Shown: piece after piece, positions 8,357 to 16,835 of the stretch
Numbering within the stretch: position 1 is the stretch's first letter
How the letters are laid out: every line of letters starts with the position of its first letter
DNA from: Haloferacaceae archaeon B1-Br10_E2g22
GTDB taxonomy: Archaea; Halobacteriota; Halobacteria; Halobacteriales; Haloferacaceae
Assembly: GCA_001563795.1 (NCBI GenBank)
Contig: LKML01000013.1
Coordinates: 1 to 34,388 of the forward strand
DNA: 34,388 nucleotides
Reading direction: 5' to 3'
Position numbers and translations under genes: made by a program
Notes under the pieces: model-generated
The model's database searches: none
What the model saw: the letters and a program-made list of their open reading frames with translations, nothing else
Told to the model about the DNA's origin: nothing

Positions 8357-8365
8357 TTTTAATTA
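8357..8365 (+). promoter_or_regulatory. TATA-like box, leaderless promoter for the 8386 gene
   Basis: TTTTAATTA is centred 25 bases before ATG 8386. This favours the ATG at 8386 over the upstream GTG at 8368, which would lie outside the transcript. Confidence 0.5.
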
Positions 8366-8385
8366 CTGTGGATATACAGGAACGT

Positions 8386-8679
8386 ATGGTCGCTGTTGAT
8401 ACAAAAGATGGAATCCGATACGGCATCGAACTCATCCGATATCTCGCCTTGTTGGCTGTCGCTGCAACCGTTCTAGGTATCTTCTCAGCAGGATTTATCG
8501 CGCTCATGTTCGTGTTCGATAATATCGTCGTTGTGTTGTTCTTTTTCTTGCTGAGTCTCATTTCTTCGGTGGTCTCGTTTGTTGTCGTACTCGGCGGGCT
8601 TGCTGGATTGTCATACAAAGTCGTCGCAGACGGTGTGAGTGTCGGCAACCGACATGCAAGGCATGTACAAAACGACTAA
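8386..8679 (+). CDS. Small membrane protein, unknown function
   Basis: A 97-residue protein with two long, very hydrophobic segments. The first (about 17-45) runs from LIRYLALLAV through FIALMFVF. The second (about 47-75) is rich in Val/Phe/Leu and contains VVLFFFLLSL. A short charged tail follows (GNRHARHVQND). The promoter position sets the start at 8386 rather than 8368. It is not related in sequence to the neighbouring small membrane gene, and the family is not recognised. Confidence 0.65.
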   Translation: MVAVDTKDGIRYGIELIRYLALLAVAATVLGIFSAGFIALMFVFDNIVVVLFFFLLSLISSVVSFVVVLGGLAGLSYKVVADGVSVGNRHARHVQND

Positions 8680-8789
8680 CTAGTGTAAATTATCTTTCAT
8701 AATGTCTGTAGTCGTGGTTACGATTGTTCAGTTTTGCCACCACTTTCGTTCTGCCAATCCGCCGAATCTACCAGCAGTAGGCTACGAAG

Positions 8790-9701
8790 TTAGTAGTGCC
8801 ACGGAAACTGCCGAAACTCCGGGTCTCGCTTTTGCAAAAAGGCATCTCTGCCTTCTTCGGCTTCGTCAGTCATATACGCTAACCGAGTTGCTTCGCCAGC
8901 GAACACCTGCTGGCCGACGAGTCCGTCATCAGTTGCGTTGAATGCGAATTTTAACATTCGCATCGCAGTCGGGCTTTTTTGGGTCATTTCGTCGGCCCAC
9001 TCGAGGGCTACCGCCTCGAGATTATCGTGCACAATCGCCTCGTTTGCCATGCCCATCTCGACAGCCTCTTGGGCGGAGTAGGTTTTACCGCGGAAAAAGA
9101 TCTCTCGAGCCTTTTTTTGGCCGACCTGTTTGGCGAGATACGCCGAGCCAAACCCGCCGTCGAAGGAGGCCACATCGGGGTCAGTCTGAAGGAACTTGGC
9201 GTGCGCTGCGGAGGCGAGCGTGAGATCACAGATCACATGCAACGAGTGGCCGCCGCCGACGGCCCACCCGGGCACGACCGCGACGACGGGTTTGGGCATA
9301 GTGCGGATAAGTCGCTGGACCTCGAGAATGTGGAGTCGCCCCGCATTTGCCTCCTGGACGGCAGGGTCATCGTCCGCGGCCGCTTCGTCGTCATCGCGGT
9401 ACTCGTAGCCCGACCCACCACGAACTGACTGGTCGCCACCCGAACAGAACGCCCAGCCGCCGTCCTCGGCCGGGCCGTTGCCGGTAAGGAGAATACAGCC
9501 AATCGAGGCCTGCTTGCGGGCGTGATCTAATGCGGTGTACAACTCATCGACTGTTCCCGGCCGGAAGGCATTGCGAACTTCCGGGCGGTCGAACGCGATT
9601 CGAACCACGGGTACGTCTGTGCCGCGGTGGTAGGTGATATCATCAAACTCGAAGGCATCGACTGCCTCCCAGCGGTCGGAATCGAACAGCTCTGAGACCA
9701 T
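8790..9701 (-). CDS. menB: 1,4-dihydroxy-2-naphthoyl-CoA synthase (MenB)
   Basis: Crotonase-fold enzyme that closes the second ring of the naphthoquinone, turning o-succinylbenzoyl-CoA into 1,4-dihydroxy-2-naphthoyl-CoA in menaquinone synthesis. The 303-residue protein shows the MenB pattern: RPEVRNAFRP, FCSGGDQSVRG, the oxyanion-hole region WAVGGGHSLH, and FDGGFGSAYLA followed by KARE(I)FFRG. The ending RDPEFRQFPWHY resembles the MenB C-terminus, which swaps between subunits in the hexamer. A long acidic loop (DDDEAAADDDP) near residue 105 is a halophilic addition in a region that is mobile in bacterial MenB. No other men gene is in the window, so the pathway is split across the genome. Confidence 0.93.
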   Translation of the reverse strand: MVSELFDSDRWEAVDAFEFDDITYHRGTDVPVVRIAFDRPEVRNAFRPGTVDELYTALDHARKQASIGCILLTGNGPAEDGGWAFCSGGDQSVRGGSGYEYRDDDEAAADDDPAVQEANAGRLHILEVQRLIRTMPKPVVAVVPGWAVGGGHSLHVICDLTLASAAHAKFLQTDPDVASFDGGFGSAYLAKQVGQKKAREIFFRGKTYSAQEAVEMGMANEAIVHDNLEAVALEWADEMTQKSPTAMRMLKFAFNATDDGLVGQQVFAGEATRLAYMTDEAEEGRDAFLQKRDPEFRQFPWHY

Positions 9702-9836
9702 ACTACCGGCAAGCGCGGAACGGATAAAAAGCCAGCCGAACGCTGACGGGGTTGTGTTTCAGCAGGTAGCCTCAGAGTGAGCAAATCTGATAATTTTAGC
9801 ACAATAATAACGTAATCAAATGACAAATACGGAATA

Positions 9837-10001
9837 ATGACGTCTTTGCATTGGGCGTTCGATTTCCAATCAGCATACGTGCAGTTGTGTGCCACAATGC
9901 AGTCTGAGCGCCCCTTGAGGAATCGACTGCGAGAGACACTCGACGAACACAGCGGTGGCTCGGCGATACGACTGCGACTGCCGAACGACACGAGTAACTA
10001 A
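9837..10001 (+). CDS. Possible small protein (54 aa), unsupported by homology
   Basis: An open frame from ATG 9837 to TAA 9999-10001 fills most of the otherwise empty stretch between menB and the next minus-strand gene. Third codon positions lean towards G/C in its second half, and an internal ATG at 9897 would give 34 residues. A T-rich TATA-like element lies at 9791-9797. At the spacing expected for leaderless transcription there is a five-codon mini-frame starting at 9820, whose TAA overlaps the ATG of this ORF (TAATG). I do not recognise the product, and it may be noise. The rest of 9702-9836 holds only A/T-rich promoter-like sequence. Confidence 0.3.
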   Translation: MTSLHWAFDFQSAYVQLCATMQSERPLRNRLRETLDEHSGGSAIRLRLPNDTSN

Positions 10002-10005
10002 CGGA

Positions 10006-10323
10006 CTATTCGTCGGGTGTCTCGACCAACGACGTCTCGCCTTGGCCCTTGATCATCGCTTCGTCGAGCACTGCTTTCGGATCGCGACCCTCGCTGTCGA
10101 TTCGGTGTTCGACTCGCCAGCCTGAATTCTTATTGTAGACACCGACAACTGCGGTCGAATCCGTCTGGACGACGACGCGATCCGAGAGCTCTTTGCCGTC
10201 GTGGGCCTCCGAGATCAGTGGTATCGCTGTGCGGATAGCGTCGCTTTTTTCGAGTGTGGCGAGTGCGGCGGTCGTGATCTTGCCGTCTGGAAACGACTCC
10301 AACAGTTGGCCTTCTGATTCCAT
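10006..10323 (-). CDS. Small acidic protein, unknown function
   Basis: A 105-residue soluble protein with no membrane segment and no Cys cluster. A central beta-rich portion (RVVVQTDSTAVVGVYNKNSGWRV, described here by composition rather than family) is flanked by helices, and the tail is acidic. I cannot assign a family. It is divergent from rqcH, with 110 bases between the two starts, and convergent with the doubtful ORF at 9837. Base composition and codon use look like those of the neighbours, so I regard it as a real haloarchaeal gene. Confidence 0.7.
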   Translation of the reverse strand: MESEGQLLESFPDGKITTAALATLEKSDAIRTAIPLISEAHDGKELSDRVVVQTDSTAVVGVYNKNSGWRVEHRIDSEGRDPKAVLDEAMIKGQGETSLVETPDE

Positions 10324-10404
10324 AGACGTGCTGTGGGCCTAAGCGGTATCAAACCATGGGAAGCCGCTCACAGCAACCCGCTGGTGTCGGCCCGGAGCGA
10401 CACC

Positions 10405-10414
10405 CCTTTTTTGT
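10405..10414 (+). promoter_or_regulatory. TATA-like T-tract before rqcH
   Basis: CCTTTTTTGT is centred about 25 bases before the ATG at 10434. No Shine-Dalgarno follows, consistent with a leaderless transcript. Confidence 0.4.
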
Positions 10415-10433
10415 ATGGTTGTGAACGTCATCT

Positions 10434-12551
10434 ATGGACCCCAAGCGGGAGCTTTCGAGCATTGACCTGGCGGCCCTCGTCACCGAACTCGGACGGTACG
10501 AGGGTTCGAAGGTCGACAAAGCGTATCTCTACGGCGATGATCTACTACGGCTCAAACTCCGAGATTACGACCGCGGGCGGATCGAACTCATGATTGAAGT
10601 CGGCGAGGTCAAACGCGCACACATGGCCGACCCCGACCACGTGAGCGACGCTCCGGGACGACCACCCAACTTTGCGAAAATGCTGCGCAATCGGTTAGGC
10701 GGAGCTGACTTCGCGGGCGTCTCACAGTACGAGTTCGACCGCATCTTGGTCTTCGAGTTTGAACGCCCGGATGCCAACACTTCGATTGTGGCAGAGCTGT
10801 TCGGCCAGGGCAATATCGCAGTTCGAGACGAACACGGAGAGGTGATCCAGAGCTTGGAGACGGTTCGGCTCAAATCTCGGACGGTCGCTCCCGGTGCAAC
10901 CTACGAGTTTCCTGACTCGAGAATCAATCCGCTCTCGGTGAGCTACGATAAATTCGTCCGTGAGATGGAGGCTTCGACGAGTGATGTCGTCCGTACGCTC
11001 GCAACCCAACTCAACCTCGGGGGGCTGTACGCCGAGGAAGTCTGTACCCGTGGGGGCATCGAGAAGGAAACCGACATCGATGACGCCGATGAGTCGATGT
11101 TTAGAAACGTCTACGATGCCCTCGAAAACCTCGCAACCCGCCTCAATGCGGGCGATTTCGACCCTCGGATCTATTTTGAAAACGACCAGGTCGTCGATGT
11201 CACTCCCTTCCCACTGGCCGAACGCGAGGCCGAAAACCTTGATGAGGAAGCCTACGACAATTTCAACGACGCCGTCGACGAGTACTTTTATCGGTTTGAC
11301 CGCTCGGCAGACGATGCCGACAGCACCGAACCGACGACCAGTAAACCGGATTTCGAGGCCGAAATCGCCAAACAGAACCGAATTATCGAACAACAACAGC
11401 AGGCCATCGACGGCTTTGACAAACAGGCCGCTGCCGAACGCGCCAGAGCCGAAGCCCTGTATGCGAACTACGAACTGGTCGATGAGATTCTAACGACGAT
11501 CCAAAACGCGAGAGCCGAGGGCATCCCGTGGGACGAAATCGACGAGACGCTTCAAGCCGGAGCCCAGCAGGGAATTGACGCCGCTAAAGCTGTCATCGGC
11601 GTTGACGGTTCGAACGGCACTGTCACCGTTGATCTCGGCGAGACACAGGCTACAATTGATGCAACAACGGGCGTCGAAAAGAATGCCGACGAACTGTACA
11701 CGGAAGCCAAACGCATTGAGGAAAAAAAGGAGGGAGCGAAAGCCGCTATCGAAAACACCCGCGAGGAGTTGGAGGCGGTCAAAGCCCGGCGGGACGCCTG
11801 GGAGGCAGAAGACGCTGAAAAAGAAGACGAGCAAGAAGAAAACGAGGACAAAAAAGAGGACATCGACTGGACAACCCGAAAATCCGTTCCGATCAAGCGA
11901 AACGAACAATGGTACGAGCGGTTCCGCTGGTTCCACACCACCGATGGTTTTCTGGTGATTGGTGGCCGCAACGCCGAGCAGAACGAAGAACTCGTCAAGA
12001 AGTATATGAGTCGGGGCGACAAGTTCTTCCACGCCCAGGCCCACGGCGCACCGGTGACGATTCTCAAAGCCACCGGCCCAAGTGAGGCTGCCAAAGACAT
12101 TGAGTTTCCCGACGCGACGCTCCAGCAGGCCGCCACCTTTGCCGTCTCACATTCATCGGTCTGGAAGGCCGGCCAGTATTCCGGCGACGTCTACATGGTC
12201 GATCCCGATCAGGTCTCGAAAACACCCGAAAGCGGCGAGTACATCGAAAAGGGCAGCTTCGTGATCCGGGGCGACCGAACCTACTTCGACGATACTGCCG
12301 TCGACTTGTCGGTCGGGATTCAGTGCGAACCCCAGACCCGCGTGGTTGGCGGCCCGACGCCGGCCGTCGAAGCCAACGCCGCGAGCCACATTCGCCTGCA
12401 GCCCGGCAAGTTCGCCCAAAACGACATGGCAAAACGGTGTTATCGAACGCTCAAAGAGCGGTTCGTCGACGATTCGTTCGTCCGCAAAGTCGCCAGTCCT
12501 GATCTCATTCAGGAGCATCTGCCGGCTGGTGGTAGTGAACAAGTCGACTAG
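10434..12551 (+). CDS. rqcH: Ribosome rescue protein RqcH / NEMF-Rqc2 family
   Basis: This 705-residue member of the NFACT family is predicted to bind the separated large ribosomal subunit that still carries peptidyl-tRNA, and to extend the stalled chain so it can be degraded. The order is NFACT-N (about 1-200), a helix-hairpin-helix-like middle, a long Glu/Lys-rich coiled coil (about 305-480), and the NFACT-R domain (about 500-620; [20 protein letters not shown]). Key residues of the tailing activity defined in yeast Rqc2 (Asp9, Asp98, Arg99) appear conserved here as Asp11 and Asp102-Arg103 (FDRI). Bacterial homologues add alanine tails. The gene heads a co-oriented run that ends in pelota, with alaS beyond it. 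Older annotations call this family fibronectin-binding protein. Confidence 0.93.
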   Translation: MDPKRELSSIDLAALVTELGRYEGSKVDKAYLYGDDLLRLKLRDYDRGRIELMIEVGEVKRAHMADPDHVSDAPGRPPNFAKMLRNRLGGADFAGVSQYEFDRILVFEFERPDANTSIVAELFGQGNIAVRDEHGEVIQSLETVRLKSRTVAPGATYEFPDSRINPLSVSYDKFVREMEASTSDVVRTLATQLNLGGLYAEEVCTRGGIEKETDIDDADESMFRNVYDALENLATRLNAGDFDPRIYFENDQVVDVTPFPLAEREAENLDEEAYDNFNDAVDEYFYRFDRSADDADSTEPTTSKPDFEAEIAKQNRIIEQQQQAIDGFDKQAAAERARAEALYANYELVDEILTTIQNARAEGIPWDEIDETLQAGAQQGIDAAKAVIGVDGSNGTVTVDLGETQATIDATTGVEKNADELYTEAKRIEEKKEGAKAAIENTREELEAVKARRDAWEAEDAEKEDEQEENEDKKEDIDWTTRKSVPIKRNEQWYERFRWFHTTDGFLVIGGRNAEQNEELVKKYMSRGDKFFHAQAHGAPVTILKATGPSEAAKDIEFPDATLQQAATFAVSHSSVWKAGQYSGDVYMVDPDQVSKTPESGEYIEKGSFVIRGDRTYFDDTAVDLSVGIQCEPQTRVVGGPTPAVEANAASHIRLQPGKFAQNDMAKRCYRTLKERFVDDSFVRKVASPDLIQEHLPAGGSEQVD

Positions 12552-12616
12552 CAGGCACGGTTGCCAGCACGCCGGGGTTTATCACGTTCGACAGTCAACA
12601 TCAATCTGATCTTTCA

Positions 12617-13609
12617 ATGACGTTCCACGGCGGCAGCGACCTGGCAACGGTGTACGATGACGCACTGAATTCGGGATTCGGTCTCATCGCAAGCAACATC
12701 GCCGAACCGAATACGATGATCGGCCTGATGGAGGGTGCCGAACGCGTCAATTCGGATCTGTTATTGCAGATGAGCAATGGAGCTTGCACTTTTGCGGGCA
12801 ACGGCGATCCGATTGCTGGCCTCGAGGTGATGGGCACGTACATCGAGCGCCTCGCCGAGCAGTACGACATCGGGGTGTTTCTCAATATGGATCATCAGAC
12901 CAACCTCGAGACTATCCAACAGCAGATCGAACTCGAAATCCCTTCTTCGATTATGGTTGATGCCTCTCACGAACCGTTCGAAACGAACGTCAGTCGCAGC
13001 AAACAGGTCGTCGAGATGATCGAGCAAGCCGACGCCGACATACTCGTCGAAGCCGAGTTAGGCAAAATCAAAGGCGTCGAAGACGAGATCGTCGCCGAAA
13101 AGGCGTTTTATACTGACCCCGAACAGGCCGTCGAATTCGTCGATCGGACGGGCTGTGATCTGCTCGCCATTTCGGTCGGTACCCAACACGGCGTCGCCAA
13201 AGGCAAAGATATCGAACTCAAACCGGACCTCACCGAAGAGATCCGGACTGCACTCCGAGATCACGGTCTCGATACGCCGCTCGTGTTGCACGGTTCATCT
13301 GGTGTCCAGTCCGACCAACTCCAAGAGATGTTAACTCACGGAATCTGTAAAGTCAACAAAGACACCCGATATCAGTATGAGTACACCCGGACGGCGTTCG
13401 ATCTGTATCGCGAGGGAACCGACGAGATCGTCCCACCCGAAGGAATCGAGGATCATCGGAACACCTTCTTCAACGATGTCGAGTGGGCCCCGAACAAGGA
13501 TCGGTTCGATCCGCGGGTCGCCGGTCGCGACATCCGCAAACGCATCGCTGATGTCTACGCTGACCTAGCAGAAACCGCGGGCAGTGCTGGCCGAAGTAAG
13601 TTCGTGTGA
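12617..13609 (+). CDS. fba: Class II fructose-1,6-bisphosphate aldolase
   Basis: Zinc-dependent aldolase that splits or forms fructose 1,6-bisphosphate from dihydroxyacetone phosphate and glyceraldehyde 3-phosphate, in glycolysis and gluconeogenesis. The 330-residue protein has the class II arrangement: the NMDHQTN region, [14 protein letters not shown], the metal His in [11 protein letters not shown], and the second metal His in the phosphate-binding LHGSSGVQ. The whole sequence, including [14 protein letters not shown] and the ending AGSAGRSKF, closely fits the haloarchaeal class II enzyme as I know it. It starts 65 bases after rqcH. A TATA-like GTTTATC at 12577-12583 suggests its own promoter with a short leader, so co-transcription with rqcH is not required. 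Confidence 0.93.
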   Translation: MTFHGGSDLATVYDDALNSGFGLIASNIAEPNTMIGLMEGAERVNSDLLLQMSNGACTFAGNGDPIAGLEVMGTYIERLAEQYDIGVFLNMDHQTNLETIQQQIELEIPSSIMVDASHEPFETNVSRSKQVVEMIEQADADILVEAELGKIKGVEDEIVAEKAFYTDPEQAVEFVDRTGCDLLAISVGTQHGVAKGKDIELKPDLTEEIRTALRDHGLDTPLVLHGSSGVQSDQLQEMLTHGICKVNKDTRYQYEYTRTAFDLYREGTDEIVPPEGIEDHRNTFFNDVEWAPNKDRFDPRVAGRDIRKRIADVYADLAETAGSAGRSKFV

Positions 13610-13674
13610 TTTCGACCAACTGAGCCGCTGGCGACCCCCTGTACATAATACAAATCAGGTTCTCAGTTGGGATA

Positions 13675-14739
13675 ATGCTGAGTGAGTCGCTTCGGGTTCC
13701 ATTTCGTGCCGACGACTGGATCGGGACGATTCTTGTTGGTTGGGTGCTGACGCTACTTGTTTGGGTGGTCGGTGTTTTCTGGGTTATTCTGTTGATTCTC
13801 TCGGCACCGATTGGTGGGCTACTCCTCCCGCTTTTCGCACTACCCAGTCTCGTCTTGCGTGGATATCTTCTGACTGTCGTCCGCGCTGGTATCCGTGGTG
13901 AGCCAACGGTCGATTCGTTTGTTCGGTGGGGCTCTCTCGTCCGTGATGGCACCCGTTCGACAGTCATTTCGGCAATCTATCTGCTTCCGGCGGCAGTGTT
14001 CTGTGGGCTGGCTCTCGGTGGTGGAGTTGCGACGGCTGTCGATCCCGAAGGGCTCGAGGGAGCGATCCAGGCGATTACCGCACTCGTCATACTCTTTGGA
14101 GGCTTCGGCCTGCTCATCTATGGATTGGTGTATCTGTACGTCCGGCCGGCCGCACGGGCGGTATTTGCCTCAACGGGTTCGGTTCGGGACGCCCTCGACG
14201 TTCGACGTGTCGTTCGGCTCTCGAGTACGGCCGACTACATTACTGGCTGGCTGATCGCGATGGGGATTCTCGTCGTTGGCCCGACGCTGTTGGTTCCGTT
14301 GTTGCTGGTTTCGCTCGCCTCGGCAGTTGTTTCTCCACCGCTTGCGTTTGTCGGTGTGTTGTCGACGATTCTACTCGGCTTTGTCCTGTTGTTTCTCTGT
14401 CGTCTCTCGGCAGCCTATGCAACTGGCCGAGCGAGCACTACAGGATTGATTGATCTGTCTGTTTCCATCGAGGATCCGTCTCTGGATGGACGCCCGACTG
14501 GCCAGACATTCGAGCCGCCTGAAAATTTCAATCCAGCCGAGGCACCTGTGGCCGTCCAGACGGGACGAACTGTTCGTCCTGATTCGAGTACGGCCGTTGT
14601 CTCGAGTGACGCTACGGTGACCGACGACGACAGTACACAGACGGCGAACGATGAGACGGACACACCGGCTCCCGATGCCGACTCCGAGAACGAATACACC
14701 ACAGACAAGTTCATCTGGGGGCCCGATGACACAGAGTAG
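13675..14739 (+). CDS. DUF4013 family multi-pass membrane protein
   Basis: A 354-residue integral membrane protein with about six hydrophobic segments between residues 15 and 255. The N-terminal pattern (ESLRVPFRADDWIGTILVGW, then a Gly/Leu-rich helix pair and LRGYLLTVVRAGIRGE) fits the DUF4013 domain common in haloarchaea. After residue 260 the protein is a hydrophilic, Thr/Asp/Ser-rich and probably disordered tail ending in KFIWGPDD. Molecular function is unknown. It sits between fba and pelota on the same strand, with gaps of 65 and 54 bases, compatible with co-transcription but not proof of it. Confidence 0.8.
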   Translation: MLSESLRVPFRADDWIGTILVGWVLTLLVWVVGVFWVILLILSAPIGGLLLPLFALPSLVLRGYLLTVVRAGIRGEPTVDSFVRWGSLVRDGTRSTVISAIYLLPAAVFCGLALGGGVATAVDPEGLEGAIQAITALVILFGGFGLLIYGLVYLYVRPAARAVFASTGSVRDALDVRRVVRLSSTADYITGWLIAMGILVVGPTLLVPLLLVSLASAVVSPPLAFVGVLSTILLGFVLLFLCRLSAAYATGRASTTGLIDLSVSIEDPSLDGRPTGQTFEPPENFNPAEAPVAVQTGRTVRPDSSTAVVSSDATVTDDDSTQTANDETDTPAPDADSENEYTTDKFIWGPDDTE

Positions 14740-14793
14740 CTGACAGAAACTGCCAAACGGAAGGGTTGTTAGTCGGTCGGCCAAAGACGACGT

Positions 14794-15861
14794 ATGCGCA
14801 TTGTGAGTCGCGGTCGCGGCGAAGCGGGTCGAGAGCGAATGACACTCGTCCCCGAAACCGTCGATGATCTGTGGCATCTGTCGTATGTCCTCGAGCCAGC
14901 GGATCTCGTCTCCGGTGATACAACCCGCCGCATTCAGCGCAATGACGACCAGATGCGGGATACCGGCGGCCAACGAGAACACCTTTCGGTCACGATTGAA
15001 CTCGAGAGTGTCGAGTTCGCACGGTTTGCGAATCGCCTTCGGATCGGTGGGGTCATTACGGGATGTTCTCGAGAAGACCAACTCGGATTGCACCACACGC
15101 TCAACGTCGAGCCCCACGAGGAGCTAACGATTGAAAAGGAGTTCAAAGCCGACCAACTCGAGCGCATCGAAGAAGCCGAACAGGCCGCCGACAACCCGGA
15201 TGTTGCTATCGCCACCATCGAGGAGGGCGAAGCCTACATCCATCTCGTCAAAGAATACGGCGTCGACGAGTACGCTTCGTTTACCAAACCCACCGGCAAA
15301 GGCGAATACTCTCGGCCCCGCACGGATCTGTTCGGTGAGTTGGGTGATGCACTCGGGCATCTAAATACCGACGCGATCATCCTGGCTGGCCCTGGCTTTA
15401 CCAAACAAGACGCAAGAGACTACATTGCTGAGAATCATCGCGACCTAGAGGAGTTGATCACGATGGTTGATACCTCGGCCGCAGGCGGTCGTGGCGTCCA
15501 CGAAGTACTCAAACGTGGGGCGGTCGAAGAGGTTCAAGACGAAACCCGAATCGCTCGCGAAGCCGAGACCATTGACGAACTCATGGCCCGGATCGCCGAC
15601 GGTGCGAAAGCCGCCTACGGCATCGAACAGGTACAGGAGGCCGCCGAGTTCGGTGCAGTCGAGGAGCTGCTCGTGCTCGACGAGCGCCTCCGTGAGGAAC
15701 GCCAAGGCGACGGTGAATGGGACGTAGACGTCAACGACATTATTGCCAGTGTCGAACAGAAAGGCGGCGAGATCACCGTCTTTTCGAAGGAGTTCCAGCC
15801 TGGCGTCCAACTCAAAAACCTCGGTGGGATCGCCGCACTGCTTCGGTACCGGCTCCAGTAG
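14794..15861 (+). CDS. pelA: mRNA surveillance protein Pelota (Dom34 homologue)
   Basis: A 355-residue eRF1-like factor that enters the empty A site of stalled ribosomes with an EF1A-type GTPase and, with ABCE1, splits the subunits. The three domains are visible: a Sm-like N-terminal domain (1 to about 130, including [12 protein letters not shown] and IGGVITGC), a central domain (about 131-255, with [11 protein letters not shown]), and a C-terminal L7Ae-like domain (about 256-355, with [22 protein letters not shown] and [10 protein letters not shown]). Length and ending match archaeal Pelota. It lacks the GGQ motif of true release factors, as expected. A decayed ornithine cyclodeaminase lies just past its stop on the other strand. 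Confidence 0.95.
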   Translation: MRIVSRGRGEAGRERMTLVPETVDDLWHLSYVLEPADLVSGDTTRRIQRNDDQMRDTGGQREHLSVTIELESVEFARFANRLRIGGVITGCSREDQLGLHHTLNVEPHEELTIEKEFKADQLERIEEAEQAADNPDVAIATIEEGEAYIHLVKEYGVDEYASFTKPTGKGEYSRPRTDLFGELGDALGHLNTDAIILAGPGFTKQDARDYIAENHRDLEELITMVDTSAAGGRGVHEVLKRGAVEEVQDETRIAREAETIDELMARIADGAKAAYGIEQVQEAAEFGAVEELLVLDERLREERQGDGEWDVDVNDIIASVEQKGGEITVFSKEFQPGVQLKNLGGIAALLRYRLQ

Positions 15862-15909
15862 TCGGAACGATTTACCCAACAGGGCCTTTGGGTGTGACCG
15901 TGAGCGATA

Positions 15910-16300
15910 GCTACCAGCCGGTTGGCCATCTCGTCGGCAAACGCCTCGTGGTTGGCTTTCGTTGGTGAGTAGATCCAAACTGCCTCGAGATCTCGGATCG
16001 TGGCACACGCACGAAGCTGCCCGCGTGCTTGTGGGCCCAAACTGATGATGCTGACCGTCTCGGCGTCTGTGCGGGCGAGATGATCAACTGCAACCGCACC
16101 AGCGGCTCCTGTTTTGTAGGGATTCATCAAGAATGAAGGCGGGTACCTCAGAGCTTGATCCCGAGGTAGTTGACACTTGCCTCATCAAACAACCCCAGCG
16201 GCTCGCCACTCTCGGCGTCGAACAGTGGTGTCATGACCCACCCGTCGCGCTCGGCGAGCCCTGAAAGCTCATCGCTGGTACAAAATAGCGTCTCTGTCAT
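15910..16300 (-). pseudogene. Decayed ornithine cyclodeaminase / alanine dehydrogenase-like gene
   Basis: Two pieces of one gene are readable on the minus strand. The first (16300 to about 16175) encodes MTETLF, then jumps from the family N-terminus straight to DGWVMTPLFDAESGEPLGLFDEAS. A large internal part of the N-terminal region is missing, and the frame ends at a TGA (16148-16150). The second (16127 to about 15915) resumes exactly at MNPYKTGAAGAVAVDHLA and runs through the nucleotide-binding QARGQLRA region to MANRL, where it stops 50 bases before the end of pelA. About 120 residues survive of a family usually near 325. Between the pieces lies a 47-base foreign segment (16128-16174) that looks like an IS200/IS605 right end. 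The gene cannot be functional. Confidence 0.82.
16128..16174 (+). mobile_element. Probable scar of an IS200/IS605-type right end
   Basis: This segment interrupts the ornithine cyclodeaminase remnant exactly between the codons for Ser and Met of its conserved SMNPYKTG-like stretch. Its last 43 bases align without gaps to the IS right end at 62-104 (about 28 of 43 identical). They share the CTTGA loop, the GAGGTAGTT-type 3' arm and a terminal AC, and keep a weakened hairpin. It may be a leftover of an element lost by deletion, or a minimal non-autonomous derivative. Confidence 0.6.
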
Positions 16301-16348
16301 ACGACAAGCCTGGGCACAGTACCGCAAAAATACACTGGTGAAAACAGA

Positions 16349-16561
16349 TTACTCAGCGTTCGGCGGGCGGGCCGACTGAGACATGGACTCGAGTTCTCCC
16401 GGGACGTTGACAAACAGCGCGTGGCCGATAACAACCGCAGCAGCCGCTGCGCCGGCCGGAAGAGCCACTGTTAACTGGATGCCTACAGCGAACAACAGCA
16501 GTGTCACACCAAGCATTACAGCCGGAATCAGACCGAGAACGTAGTCGTAGTAGCGGTTCAT
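16349..16561 (-). CDS. Small two-helix membrane protein
   Basis: A 70-residue protein with two hydrophobic segments (about 8-27 and 32-52, the second Ala-rich) and a short polar tail. No motif allows a function. A TATA-like tract is correctly placed on the minus strand about 34 bases upstream, and codon use matches the neighbours. It lies between the cyclodeaminase remnant and the end of alaS. Confidence 0.65.
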   Translation of the reverse strand: MNRYYDYVLGLIPAVMLGVTLLLFAVGIQLTVALPAGAAAAAVVIGHALFVNVPGELESMSQSARPPNAE

Positions 16562-16590
16562 AATCTATTACGTAGTATGGTTGACTAGAA

Positions 16591-16600
16591 TATAAATTTT
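16591..16600 (-). promoter_or_regulatory. TATA-like box for the 16561 gene
   Basis: Read on the minus strand, AAAATTTATA lies about 30-39 bases before the ATG, allowing a leader of a few bases. Confidence 0.4.
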
Positions 16601-16790
16601 TCCCGTAGCCAACACACAGCCACTGGAAGTGGTAGGCGAATTCAACTCATAACTTATGGGATGATATAGCAACCGAAGGTGGTTTGCGGCTGTCTCTGTG
16701 GACGTTTTGAAAACTGAGTAGTGGTGAATATCTCGGTGACAAGACACACGGCTTATTGCTCTTGATACGGGTTGCTGATAGTCCAGAAGA

Positions 16791-16817
16791 CAAAATAAAA
16801 AGACCAGCCGCGGGTCT
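16791..16817 (-). terminator. Hairpin plus T-tract after alaS
   Basis: On the minus strand, 19 bases past the alaS stop, AGACC and GGTCT form a 5-bp stem around a G/C-rich 7-base loop. It is followed directly by a T-rich run (complement of 16792-16800). T-tracts terminate archaeal transcription, and the hairpin may add stability. The rest of 16562-16790 shows nothing I can name. Confidence 0.5.
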
Positions 16818-16835
16818 CGAAACCCTGCAAACAGC

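Noticed and set aside
10722-11396. A 224-codon minus-strand frame opposite rqcH
   Set aside because: Lies wholly within rqcH coding sequence and has no domain; its composition is a shadow of acidic codons.
15615-16130. Reading the minus-strand frame here as an intact 171-residue protein
   Set aside because: Only its first 70 or so residues match ornithine cyclodeaminase; the remainder is the antisense of pelA, so it is a truncated remnant.
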